From Candolleomyces eurysporus (taxonomy: Eukaryota; Basidiomycota; Agaricomycetes; Agaricales; Psathyrellaceae): a stretch of 64,000 bases of DNA. The position numbers and the translations under genes are program-made. The stretch lies in contig JANBPK010000862.1 of the NCBI GenBank assembly GCA_027579435.1, positions 59,711 to 123,710 of the forward strand. The letters are read 5' to 3'. Positions 10,748 to 25,000 of this stretch are shown piece by piece (the first letter of the stretch is position 1; each line of letters opens with the position of its first letter). The notes beneath the pieces were generated by a model. The model was not told where the DNA came from, made no database searches, and was given only the letters and a program-made list of their open reading frames with translations.

Positions 10748-12125
10748 AAGTGCACCGGGGTCTCAGGATGGAGTTGCTGTTGATCGGATTGTAGAAGAGC
10801 TGAGACGGCAGTTGGACTTGTAGATAGCCTTATATATGATACTTTTTTTGATACAATTTTACACAAGTCCTGGTCCGCTGCGCTGCTACAAGCTCCGTCT
10901 GCAATAGGGTCGCATAGCAGCGCCGATAAACACGAGGCACGATTGATCCAACCTTGATAAAATACCCGAAGCACTGGGTCCGTCCGTCTCGATGTCGAAA
11001 CAACTCCCCTTTGATCGGCCCACTGTGCGATAGGGTAGCTCCCACGTTATTCTAAAACGACTAGAATATATATCGGCAACACTTGGGGAACAACCACTTG
11101 AATGGGTTTAAGCCCGCACATTTGCTCAGGATTCGCTTGTTGACAGCCATCTGTTGTGATGAATAAATGAATAAACATTAAACGATCAATTGAATTTTTA
11201 TAAGTCGCGAACATTGCCACGGAGCGTGGTACGCAGCTCCTATAAGCGCCNGNGCGCTAATGGGTCTGATTCGACTCTGGGCAACAATGCTCTTCACTGC
11301 ATAAGCAAGAGCCTAATTTGAGCCTTCACTACAGCTTTTATTGTATTGCACATATCTCGCTAGGCGGTGCAGCTCTAAACAGCACAGATGCCGGGCAACA
11401 GCATCTCGTGTTGTCGAGATTTCACGCTGATTTTGACTGAACGCTGTTGAATTCAGACAGCAACTTCTCGTACATGAATCTATTGTTAAAAAATCACATG
11501 CGGCGACCAACGCCAGCTCATGAGCTGGCCGTTTGAGCTGGCTTCTCTTTGCTCCATTATTGCTCTGTGATGTCGGTGGCTAGTATGTGGCATGATCTCG
11601 GCGGCCGAGGGAGGCTATGACTCCCGAGGAACCCAAGGGTCCAATTGGGTCCGAATCAATTATCGGACTATCGGACATTTACCTAACTCACTTCAGGATG
11701 ACGTGCAGGCGGAGGCCGGAATATCGAGGTTACGGCGTACTGTCCTACCCACATTCAAATCACCTCAAACAGTCCTCCCGAATACCTTCGGTACAAGTGT
11801 CCGTGGCCTCAGCCTACAGGAGTTTCTAGCGCACGGCCCCATAGCTTCTACAATAAGTTGAAGCCAACTTTCAGGCCATGAACCATCAGACGCAGAAAAA
11901 CCTGGGTATCTGCCCCTATGGTTTCGAGCACATTCTAGACGATCTGAGGCGCGACTGTGACAAGGCTTGGAGATCAGTATTGGTGCCTTCAAGGCAGAAA
12001 TATGCTTTAGGCAGCTATATTAGATCTGTACTGTTTTTCAACGTATAATGGCATCTCGGTCTCACTGAACAGCGAACGATGGAATGACTGAGCTTTCCGA
12101 AAAAAGGGTGGTAAAATACTGGCCT
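10748..12125. other. Gene-poor stretch
   Basis: No supported gene. Small open frames (for example 11313-11510 minus, 11592-11861 plus) have no motif. Two ambiguous bases at 11251 and 11253 sit in a CG-rich motif. A palindrome-like AGCTCATGAGCT lies near 11513-11527. Confidence 0.35.
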
Positions 12126-12205
12126 GCATCAACGGTTAATCGAACCCCTAGCAGTCAAGATTAGGCCCAACGGCCGCGAACCAAGTACCACTATCTCACT
12201 GATGG
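12126..12205 (-). pseudogene. Decayed tRNA-Gly copy with intron remnant
   Basis: The minus-strand sequence aligns along its length with the intact tRNA-Gly at 18197-18284. It shares the acceptor halves (CATCAG...GTTGATG), the D-arm (GATAGTGGTA), the end of the intron (CTAATCT) and the T-loop with GGTTCGATT. It differs by a C-C mismatch at acceptor pair 1, an unpaired T-stem, a shortened intron and an altered anticodon region (GGCCG). About 80 bases remain versus 88. Many differences are of the C/T or G/A type. It is probably not functional. Confidence 0.65.
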
Positions 12206-13230
12206 GAAGGGTTCTGCATTTTCGCCTCCATCGCCCAGAAGAAGAGGTGAAACCCCGGCTTTGGATACAATCACCGACGCGATCGCCCTCTCCTCCCTAC
12301 CTACACAATGGCCCTCCGGGTAAATCTGGACACCCAGGAGCGGCCCGGTTGCTATGTGGAAGAGCTGTTTTTNTTTTTTTTTTTCGAAAATTGAGCCTGA
12401 CTGCACCTGCCGTGAAGTGAATGAATCCAGCCATCATTCGGAATATTCGGAGCTTAGGCAGCCCAAAGTTGAGCTGTGCGATAGGTCTCTGACAGAGAGG
12501 CTGAATCAAACTTTGAATTAGACGTAGGAAGGTACAAGGGCTGTCTATCCGAAGATGGGGATTTTTCTACAGTGCCTACTGCTACTTTTTGTGCTTCACA
12601 GTCTTTCAAATTCAAGGTGCAGGACTAAGCACTAGGATTTCGTTTCGCCTTCCGAAAGCAGGCCAGAACTTTAATGCGCTCACCGACGCACGCCTGAGGT
12701 TGAATGGTTGGACTGTACCAGGATTTAAATCAGCAAATTTGACGACTCCTGAAGTGAAAAGTAAAATTTAACAAAGTAAAACGTTCTTGAGCGTGCAAGG
12801 CTGGACCCGAAGGCCGAGGAATTATTGGGTGTCAAGGAGTGGGGTTTTGTAGAATTACGCTACTAAATTGAATGCATTGGATGCAGACTTTGACAGGTAG
12901 ACAGTTGACTGAAAACAAGGGAAAATGCTATGGGCCTAGCACTTCGTCGACCTCAATTGGCTGTGCACTATTTGCCAATTTAGTCAAAAACGAAACTTCT
13001 GGTCAGGAACTAGGAGACCTTTGGCAGGCCCTCGATGAGGTAATCGATCTGAAGGACCTCTATCGAGGTTTCAAAATTTCATCCTTCGGATTGACGGCCC
13101 CATAGAGCAGCACTGGTCACCAGTCTAAGGAACTACTAATGTATGTCTCTTGAACGGAGTGAGAGCAAACAAAGACATACGTCGTCAGTCTGGCTACGGG
13201 AGACCAGTCAGGAGCATCCGTCTGATGCCC
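12206..13230. other. Gene-poor stretch with poly-T tract
   Basis: Contains a poly-T tract with an ambiguous base at 12367-12384. Open frames at 12589-12771 and 12872-13105 (plus) have no recognisable domain and no clean splice sites. Nothing further is supported. Confidence 0.35.
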
Positions 13231-13512
13231 TTACGGCCAACACCAAACCACCGTTTTGACCCTCCGCCTCCACAGTCTCAAAGGCCCAGCCTGCGTAGGT
13301 ACTTCCCTCCTCGAGCTCCAGGATGCACTCAGGTCATGAAAGACTGTGGCCGCAAAATCGCCTTTGGCAGCGAATTCGAAAGTATGATTGTGGTTAGAAA
13401 GGAAGCGTCTAGAGTTGGCGTAAGGGTCCAAGATTGGGGGAAACCATAGGATAAGACAAGCGAGACCGAAACCTAGAAACATCTTCAAGGCCCGAGGACT
13501 GGCTGCTATGAT
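13231..13512 (-). pseudogene. Possible fragment of a membrane protein gene
   Basis: A minus-strand frame reads DVEKAFTEIIAASPRALK then MFLGFGLACLILWFPP (one clear hydrophobic segment), DPYANSRRFLSNHNHTFEF and on to the stop at 13231. An in-frame TAA lies just upstream of the Asp, and no start or donor is convincing. The composition looks protein-like rather than random, so it could be an exon of an unrecognised gene or a relic. No family is recognised. Confidence 0.25.
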
Positions 13513-13800
13513 TTCGGTAAACGCTTTCTCGACATCATGTTAGTGTTTCCCTCTGTCTACCAAATATAGAAAGGGTCCAGGTTCTGCTAAAATGCGATCA
13601 AATTCCGCACAGATAAGTCGGAGGCCGATGGATCAATTTCCAGGGAAGCATGGGAAGTTTGCATCTGCACAGAGACCGACCGTGCTGCGCAGGGTTCAAA
13701 GTCTGTGTTAGATCCTTGAATTCCTGATGACAAGCAATGCCCGTCCTCCAAAATCCCTTCCATCACGTCTGGCTGCCGATCAAAAAACTGTAGAACCTCG

Positions 13801-14915
13801 ATGACATCGATATCTTCCTCAAGCCGCTGGGTCAAAGTCGACAACTCGGACTCTCGAATCTTTTACGCAGGGGTCTGGCTTCACGCGAACGCACCACTAG
13901 CTTACGAAGGCTCACTCATAGGAACACGTACTCAAGGATCCCAAACCTTTCGGTTCACAGGTTAGCTCCTTACTCCCCACCTCATTGACCCGGATTCACA
14001 TTCACTACGGTGGGATGTAGGCAATGCAGCACGTATTGTCGGCGCCAACTCGAGCCAACCGGTATTTGCCACTGACGCTCAGGGTACCACGATAAACGGT
14101 ACTGCTGAACCAGACTGGGATTGTATCCTCAACGGTACCACCTTCCCCAAGCCTCTCCGCTCTCTATACGTCGTCAATCCCTGGGTCGTGTGTGATTTTC
14201 CAAACCTCCCCACTGGTCAACATACGATCGAAGTCAAAGTCAAGTCTAACGCGAGGTTGTTTTGGTTGGACGAAATCCAATATGATCCAGGTGTCCTTGT
14301 GCAGGACGAGGTTAGGCTTGTGCGGTATGATGATGTGAATGTGACGTATAGCGAAGGAGGTTGGGAGCCGTATTCGCAGGGTGGGCAGGTTGTTGGGAGG
14401 TCGACGAATGTTAGAGGGAGCACGGCTACACTCAGATTTTTCGGTGAGGATTTCCTCGTTCCTCCTTGTCGCCGTTGTAAACTTACTGTAAAAATGTTAA
14501 CGTAGGCAACGAGATTACCGTAGTGGCAGCTTATCCCAACACAGCACCACAAGATCCAATCCGGGCCACGTACTCAATCGACGGACATGGAGGGAGTTTC
14601 TCCATCCAAAACGGTGGTGGTGCCTCAGATTTCTATCGCCGAGTGGTCAAACTTTTTGATCTCTCGAACGAGGAGCACACGCTAGAGTTGACCTTCAACG
14701 GGGGTACGGGTGATACACCTCTGGCCTTGGTGGAGTTCTGGGTCAAAGAGGGAACGCATCCGTACCATGTGGCTGGGCCTACCAGCACCGGTGTTGGTGG
14801 CTCGTCCAGCACTGCTCCAGCGGCGTCAGGAGCTAGTTGCGTAGATCGATTATTTCCCCTTCTCAGCGTCACTGGAGGCCTTCTGTTGCTTAGTTCTTTT
14901 TCCACCCTATTTTAA
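13801..14915 (+). CDS. Double beta-sandwich surface protein, probably GPI-anchored
   Basis: Exons 13801-13960, 14021-14443 and 14506-14915 give 330 residues. Two related domains are seen. Domain 1 (VDNSDSRIFYAGVW ... FRFTG|NAARIVG) contains a WDCILNG segment and is followed by a CDFPNLPTGQHTIEVKV / LFWLDEIQYDP block. Domain 2 runs from VTYSEGGWEPY through RFFG|NEITVVAAYP and YSIDGHGGSFSI. Each domain is split by a phase-1 intron at the same Gly codon. The C-terminus is a Ser/Thr/Gly/Ala-rich stretch, then Cys, then a terminal hydrophobic run (LFPLLSVTGGLLLLSSF), typical of a GPI-attachment signal. It is related to the three membrane proteins at 49694-56813 but lacks their tail. No clear N-terminal signal peptide is seen from this ATG (MTSISSSSRWVKVDN), so the start may be incomplete. 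Confidence 0.75.
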
Positions 14916-15485
14916 CGGCAAGTGGCAAGTGGAAGTGGATGGTGGGCATTCTCGCTATGGTATTTTTGGCTCCTCAAATAGATCGTTTTAGTATGTCGTT
15001 CTGTTCACCGCCCATCGCGCCACTGTTACTGACCGCTTTTATAGTTCTACTATACCACCTGGCCTGGCAAGCGTTTTCCATCACTTCTGCCGGCGTCATC
15101 TGTTCGTGATTGTCGGCACCCATAACGCATTATGCTCCATAATTGGAACGTTGATACCCACCTCGTCCGGATGTTTGCCTTTAACGTGCTTGAGGTTCTC
15201 AGCTTTTTTATTGAGCTTAGCCAATCGGGTACGACATGAAACATATACCATGGAGGATCCCTTCCCATATCGAGTATGTGCACTCATGGTACTTGTCTAC
15301 AGAAGAGTTCGCTGCAGTGCTTACACCGACTCGGAAAGGCTTTACCCCCGTTCAGCGTACTAAACAAGATATCCATATATAAGATGAGTTGAAGGCGTGA
15401 TGATTGGAATCCGATCTTCATCTTGACCCCTGAGCTCTGGACTAGCTTGAGCCTTTTAGCGCCCACCGCCTGCCGTACCACAGTG
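14916..15485. other. Intergenic region ahead of the monooxygenase gene
   Basis: About 570 bp with no supported gene. The last 100 bp before 15486 would hold the promoter of the downstream gene; no clear TATA element was picked out. Confidence 0.4.
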
Positions 15486-18045
<2,560 letters not shown>

Positions 18046-18181
18046 CATGAGCTCTCGGATTAAATAGCTGGATTGGCAGTATTTATCTCAAATGTAATTG
18101 CGATGACTTGAGTGCATCTTCAATGAACTGCAACCTGATAGAAACATCGCAGCTTGGTAGATCGAAGGCCAAGAAAGTGAT

Positions 18182-18187
18182 AAAAAA
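18182..18187 (-). terminator. Pol III oligo-T terminator of the tRNA-Gly gene
   Basis: A run of T on the minus strand (A run on plus, next to the ambiguous base at 18188) lies about 10 bp downstream of the tRNA 3' end, the usual place for an RNA polymerase III stop. Confidence 0.7.
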
Positions 18188-18196
18188 NGTATCAGT

Positions 18197-18284
18197 GCAT
18201 CAAGGGGGNAATCGAACCCCCGGCGGGTCGAGATTAGACAACCTCCAATGGCAACGACCCAGGTTACCACTACCCCATTGATGC
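18197..18284 (-). tRNA. tRNA-Gly(GCC), with a 17-nt intron
   Basis: The minus strand reads GCATCAA at the 5' end and TTGATGC at the 3' end, forming a 7-bp acceptor. The D-arm holds AGTGGTA and the T-arm is GGGGG-TTCGATT-CCCCC, with an ambiguous base at 18209. The anticodon stem GGTCG/CGACC encloses T-T-GCC-A, giving anticodon GCC at 18252-18250. A 17-nt intron (18248-18232) lies after position 37, the canonical place. Removing it leaves 71 nt, the usual tRNA-Gly length. A terminator follows. A decayed relative lies at 12126-12205. Confidence 0.9.
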
Positions 18285-18647
18285 ATTCAGACTTGCCTCC
18301 CCTGCCGCCGCAGCGCAGCTGATTCGCCACTGGCTCGCCAAGGAAAGTGGAATATGCGACAAACCGATCCTTGATAGAGGTTCAAGCAGTGTTTAGCGAT
18401 TCCATCGAATGCAATGGTATCCAAACAACTCTACTGAATAATATACAATGTGCAGAAAGCTGGAACGGATGGCGAAGAATCGGAGAAAAACGACAGACAT
18501 TATTGTACACATGGTATAAAGTAGAGGGGATCCAAGAAAGCGAAAGATGAAGGAAAGCTCGGCCATAAAAATGCATGTGGTAGAATGGGATGCCATACGA
18601 AAACATAATTTTAATAAGTTACAACATCTGAGAACTGAACGATCTTC

Positions 18648-21600
18648 TCAACCACGCCGACTCTTGACCGGCGCAGCCTCCGCGCTATTAACAGGCACCC
18701 TCCTCGGCCCACCTGTCGCAGGCCTAGCTCCCTGCGCCGACGGTGGTCTCCCACTTGGTTTCGCAGTTCCCGTATCAGTTTTTGACGACGACGAAGGCTT
18801 CGTCGTCGTCGTAGAGGAGGCTTTGCCTGGTACGGCTGTCGACGTCGTCGGCGAAGGCCCCTTTTTCTTAACCCCCGTCGAGGTTGTCGCTGGAGGTTTG
18901 AAGACAGGGGACACCTTCCCGCTCGACGGTTTCGCATTGACTTTCAACGTCCTACCACTTCCAGTGCCGTCGTTCTCCTTCTCCCCAACAACACCTCTTG
19001 TAGGAGCTTTCGATGTTCCTGCACCTGTCTTCTCCCTCGACACTGTAGAAGTACCAGCCTTGGTCGGTTTGCTAGCACCAACTTTAGCTTTGGCGGCTGC
19101 GGTCGTCTTCGCAGCAGTTGTAGATGGTTTCCTCGACTTGGCTTCAGGGAACAGAACCCTGCCTTTAATCGGACCGCCCACAACCGACTTGGAACTTGCA
19201 CCACCAGATCCAACCGCGTTCCTCTCCTGCAGTGGCGTATCAGGCGGTGATTCGCTCACCCCCAGCTCTTGTGCAAGCGACATCTGAGGAGCCTCCACAG
19301 GTGCAGGTGCAGGCAGAGGAGCAAACCCGCCGTCATCAAAGTCAACAGATAGGTCCCCACTCCGCTCCTCCTGCGACTCCTCGACCGCGCTCAAACCCTC
19401 ACCACCAACAGGCGACTGTGATAACAAAAGAATCCGACTGAGCGGACTAGGTTTAGCAGGTGAATACGCGTGAACCATCCGCTGAGCAAACGGTTTAGCT
19501 ACGGGGAAAGGTTGCTTCGTGGGTGGTGGAGGTGTTAGAAGGTCAAGTTCGGGCTCCAACTCAGCTTCTGCTAGCGGCCGTCCTGACGATGACGGTTCAG
19601 CAGAAGAAGACTTGGCTTTGATCCATTCAGGCGGGGATAGTTTGATTGGAGGTGGAAGGGCAGGTCCTGGCGGGAGTGATGCATGAGGGGATGGTGGAGG
19701 CAACACAAACGTTGTCGACAATAAAGACGTAGGCGGCGCGAGGGATCCCATCATCGAGAAAGTTAGCGATGGCATTGGTAGAATTTCAGTCTCTCCTGCA
19801 GGGATGATTTTCTTTGGCGACCCAAGCGAAATTCGTGACTGGCGTGCATAGCTACTGCTGGCCTTTGTTTTTCCGGGGGATTTTTTGGGTGAGGACTTCT
19901 TCGGAGATTTGAAGGCGCCTTTACGTGGAGATTGTTTATATGATTTCATTTGCTTTACGGGTGCGGGTGGCTGGGGCTCGGGCGAAGGGGGGATGTCATC
20001 TAACATCTTCTCCATCTCCCAGGCGCGTTTCTCGTCGAGGAATTTAACGCGTTCAGCCTACGAAGAAAAAATGATTCATCGTCACCAGACAAGAAAAGGG
20101 TTTGGCAAACTTACCTCCAATGCAGATTTCTCCTTGCCAAACTTGATCGCAGCCTGGGTGAATTTTTGCCGCTCTTGATCTAGTTCCTGCTTAATCCGCT
20201 CCAGACGCTCCTTCTCTTCGTCATGCAGGGGCGCACTCATGAGCTCCACGCTGACTTCCTCAAATTCTTTGGCGGAAGTTCGCTGCTGCTCAGCAAACTG
20301 CTCGAACATGGATTGAATTTCCTCGGCCTGCGTTTCTAGCTGGTTGTGGCATCGGTCTAGAAGTAGGGCGGGGTAAGCGACCAAGTCATCCGAAGTGAGA
20401 GAGGAGGGGGTCTAACCGAGTTCAGTTTGGAGATTCTCAATGATCTTTTGAAGTCGTGCAATTTCAGTGTTCATCGCCTTGGCGTTTGCGTTAGGCTCCG
20501 GTGTGGTACTCGCTTGGGGAGGGTTCGCCAACCGCTCTGTAACGGTTTCCAAACTATCGCGTAAGCCATTCAACAATAAGTTCAGAGTGTCAGCCGGGTA
20601 TGACTTGGGCGCCATCGGGAACAACGTTGAGACAGTATACGGCATCAGCTGCAAGACTGTCAGCGAAAAAGACAGGCAGGCAAGAGATTGATTTAGATCA
20701 CCTGCTCCTCGTTTGTTGATAGCAGACCATTTGTCTGGTAAATGATTCTCTGAATTGCGTTGACAGCCTTGAGTGCCAAGGCCTTGAGGTAGTTGTTATC
20801 CTCCAAGAGAGCGGTTCTTGCTTTCTCGGCTTCTTCCAACGCGACGTCGAGGTAACTTGGGCAGTGTCCGAATCCACGGCCTTCTACAACGTCGACATTG
20901 GCGCATTGGATCCCGCTTGGGATAGCGGCGAGTTTGGTCTGAAGTTCAGCTATCTTCTGCCATTTCTCGGTGAGCCGTTCGATTTCCTTCTCGCGCTTCT
21001 TCAATTCGGCTTGGTGCGTTGACCTAATAGCCTGTAGCGACGTCCTTGTCCGCTGTAACTCTGCTGTAGTCTGCTTGTGGGCATTCTCTGTGGTGTGCAG
21101 GGTTCGAAGTGTAGCGCTATAACACTTTCAGGAAAGGCTTGAAGACAAGCACAGCGGTTTCACTTACTTCAGCCTAGACTTGTGCAAGTTTGCCTCTCGT
21201 TCGGCGTTTGCTGCTTTCTCGACCGCTGTCCTGTGCATTGATGTAAGTCGCTCATGGTCGTATGTCATTGTCCGCAATTTGGTTGAGAGTTCCTCTGTTC
21301 GAGCCATGTCTTCCTGTAAACTAACATGAGGCCATTTCTTGGATTGACCCATAAGCCAACACGTACCACACGTTGACTCAACAAGTTCAGAAGACATTTG
21401 ACCACATTCTCAGAGTCCTTTGCTGAGATACCTTCCAAGCATAGCCCTGGTGCCTGGACGAATCCATGGGCGATGAGCTGGGCATTGGCGTATTCGAACG
21501 ACGACGTGGAGACAAACGAGTCTGTAGAAGAGCCAGAGGGAGAGTTGAGTTCTGAGAAAGAGATGTCGTCAAAGTTCCAGTGGACGCCCTTCTTTGGCGT

Positions 21601-21654
21601 CGCCGCCATCGTCGAGGATGATGAGCAAGGGGCTGTTGTGGCCGTTGCGTTCAA
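18648..21654 (-). CDS. ADIP-domain coiled-coil protein (SSX2IP/Msd1-like)
   Basis: Six exons (21654-21367, 21313-21168, 21116-20702, 20648-20417, 20356-20115, 20057-18648) give 910 residues. The N-terminal part (FEYANAQLIAHGF ... DSENVVKCLLNLLSQRV) and the following coiled coil (HKQTTAELQRTRTSLQAIR ... EIERLTEKWQKI) match the afadin- and alpha-actinin-binding (ADIP) domain. A second coiled coil follows (ERLERIKQELDQERQKF), then a long disordered tail rich in P, S, T and K. Family members act at spindle poles or microtubule-organising centres (S. pombe Msd1) or cell junctions (vertebrate SSX2IP); a spindle-pole role here is inference. A second ATG 15 codons in (MAATPKKGVHWNFDD) could be the start. 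It shares a 376-bp upstream region with the deubiquitinase gene. Confidence 0.8.
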
Positions 21655-22030
21655 GTTGAACCGCGCAGATCAGGTCGTCCCGACGCGTTGGTCACGTGCT
21701 CGTGCAGCGGGTGCGCCTGGCCAATTTTCCCTTTCAAGGGTTCGGGCTAAATTTTTTTGCTAAAATTTAGAGAGCGATGCACGGCAGCATTGAGGAGATC
21801 GCTGGACTTTTATTTAATTTTTTGCGGGGGATATTCCAAGCCTACAGACGTGTTTGTACTGCAGCTCGCAGCACAACAACGGCGGTGGATCACATAAGCA
21901 TCCCTACCAAGGGACTTGGCCGTGGACTCTGGTTCTAGCGATCCGTCGACTGCGCTTCCCCTCCAGAACCTCCACTTCCAACCCCCATTTACCCCCCTAT
22001 ATAACGCTATAATTATACAGTGTTCCGTGC
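21655..22030. promoter_or_regulatory. Divergent promoter between the ADIP gene and the deubiquitinase gene
   Basis: The two start codons lie 376 bp apart in head-to-head orientation, so this segment must serve both genes. It contains a CTATATAACGCTATAATTATA stretch near 21998-22018, just upstream of the plus-strand ATG at 22031, that could act as a TATA-like element. No other factor site is claimed. Confidence 0.5.
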
Positions 22031-25000
22031 ATGCCTGGGGTCACAAATCTTTCAGGGACAACAGTCAATGGGACCGCATCCCAACCAGGTGAGTAGACAG
22101 GCCTTTTCCAATATATACTGCAACTCAAGCAGCGAAACTAGCCATGAACCGATTCTATGATGGCCCAAGTATCGCTGAAATCAAGGCAAAGGCAAAGGAA
22201 AGGGTGCACAAGGAGGGTCGCGGGGTGTCGGTTATGTCGTTAATCAAGACGGCTCGGTCCCAGCTGCTGAATGCGAAGGAGCAGGAATCCCAGGGTAATC
22301 TCAAGGGTGCATTGAGCTCGTATATCATGGCTGCAGGCCTCATGAAGATGGCCGTCGAGGCTAACGAGTTCAAGCAGGACACCAAGGGCGTCATCCGCAA
22401 GGAGTGGGAGAGTTTCCTCAAGGTGCGTGGACCTCTACAACCGCTTGTGTCGTTCTGACATCAGGATTAGGCGGAAGCTGGGGATCTTCTCGCCAGGACA
22501 AGCGCGGTGGAGGAGAAGCTCAAGGCGATAGAACAGTCGCAGGCGAGGTGAGTAAGGTTCGAGCCTCGGGCTTGTGCAACCGCTAACCAGCGTCCAGGGA
22601 GGTCGTTGACCAGGACGACGGGCCCATTGACAAGCCTGGCGCCTCCATTGCTGACCGCGTACGGGCTCTGCAAGATAACGGGCTCTCCGTCGGGACCTCG
22701 AAACGATTCTCACGCGAAGTGGCCAACCTACCAACACCCCCGACCTCTCCCAGTCGAATATCAACCTCGAATACCACCACTATCACGGCGGTCCCACCCA
22801 CTCCCATTTCGCCCTCCCCACACACCTTGGTCTCTCTCTCCAGCTTCGGACCCCCTTCACCATCGTCCTCGCCGTCGTCCCCGCCGCCAATCGACCTCTC
22901 CGGCTTTTCACAAGCTTTTCCTTCAATTGAGGAGCTGGATGAGAATCCCGCTTTTTCGCTTCCATCTGTTCCTACCGGCATTCCTTCGGACTCGACAAAG
23001 ACCGTCGCTAACAAAGCTCTCCGGAATGGCGATCCTTTGGCGTCCTTTAGAGACTATGCTGTCCAGATTGAACGGCCCGCGAGCACTCCGATCCCACCAA
23101 TGGGTAACAACTTCAATAGTAGACCAGCTTCTCCAGCGTCCAAGGCTTCCAAACTTTCGGGCCTGTCCCGGTCTCCCATCCCTGTCAAAAACTCTGCCCT
23201 TCCCAGCGAACTACTCACCTACATTCGGGAGTACAATGTCCTGTTGATTGACGTCCGTAACCGAGAGGACTTCAACAGGGAGCATATCAAAGCCCCGGCC
23301 GTAGTATGTGTGGAAGCGACCGTATTGAAGCGGGCAGGGTGAGTGGTAAACCAACCACTGTTACTCTTCTTCTCTAACCTCCTTCCTAGCATCGATGCCG
23401 ACAGCCTTGAGGCCTCTATGGTCGTCGCTCCTCGAACGGAGACCAGTCTATTTGAAAATCGGGGTAAATTCGACCTTGTGGCGGTATACGATCAATCTTC
23501 CACGACTTTTGGTGATGACTCGAGCCCACTCTCGATCTTAGTTAGCATCATCAGTGAACGCGCTTTCAAGAAGATTCTAAAACGGATGCCCATGATGCTC
23601 GTTGGTGGTTTGGATGCCTGGAAAAAAGAATTCGGAAGTGCTGAGGTTGTGCGAGGAGAAGGATTCACAGACGTTGCACCAAAACCGTATTCGCCTCCTC
23701 CAACAAGTCCCAATCCGAACAACCCATTTACTAACGGCATGTTTAACTCGCTGAACAACGGGAATGACGACCCTCACCAGGTCTGGACGCCCCGGCCTCG
23801 ACCTGCGATTAACGGAAACGAACATAAACCCACACATTCATTGGATATTTCTGGTCACTCAAGGTGATTACTGGTTTCCTTGCGTTCTGCTCTCTGCTAA
23901 CCGTTTTCTAGATCTGCAGCAGATTATACCCCTTCAAACGGCAACGGAATACCTGGAATTTCACGACGGCCCGCTCTAACACGCAACACCCAATCAATAT
24001 CTATTTCTCGCAGTAAATCTGACATTGTAAGTCTCCCGTCGTTGCAAATAGATCGGTCTGACTTTTCCTTGCTAGAATGCCTCTCCCATAGTCCCCGCCC
24101 CACTCAATGGATCAGCTTCAGCTGGTTCAATCACATACCCCACATTCGCCCCAACCTCCTCGAGCACCCCAACCTCACCCCCGCTTCAGTATGATATGCC
24201 ATCCCCTCCCCAGGCCTCCATTAACTCGTCTCACCTAACGCGCAGACGCAGTGACTACGTTGACCAGTCTGCAGAAGCTGTTTCTGCACTCCAGTCGTCA
24301 AGGCATCCAATTGATTACCCAGAACTATCAATGATGCCGCCCAGTGCCCCCGTGCTACGACCGCCGCCTGTAGCTGCTTCGCCTGCTTTAGAACGCCATA
24401 GTAATCGGCAGAGTCCGTATCAGCCTCCTCAACAGCAGCAGTATACTACGACCCCTCCGGCGCCTAAGCCTCCCAGGATTGCTTCGGATTATCCTGTCCC
24501 TTATTGGGGTGACATGCAGATTGGGATATCTGGATTGAAGAATTTGGGGAATACGTGTTATATGAACGCCCCGATCCAGTGTTTGAGCGCGACGGTGCCC
24601 TTTTCGAGTTTCTTTACAGGTAAGTTTGATTGATTTTTTTTTGTCTTGATGAATGGATGGGTTGCTTAACCTACCGATAGATGGCCGGTGGAAGAATGCG
24701 ATCAACTTTACGAACAAGATGGGTTCGCAGGGCAAATTGGTCCAAGCGTTTGCGAAGCTGTTGCGTGATATGTGGGGCGGTGATTTACCCTACCTAACGC
24801 CTGTCGATTTCCGGGTACGTCGCCTGCTTGTTTTTCGGTGTCTCGCAGTATATTAACAGGAGAAAATAATGACAGAGAGGGATCTGCCAGCTGAATCAGC
24901 AATACATTGGTTCAGACCAACACGACTCGCAAGAATTCTTGAGCTTCTTGTTGGATGGGATCCATGAGGACTTGAATCGCATCATGGTGAAGCAACCTGT

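Noticed and set aside
18547..19287. A 246-residue plus-strand open frame
   Set aside because: It is antisense to the Ser/Pro/Lys-rich tail of the ADIP protein, whose codon pattern opens other frames.
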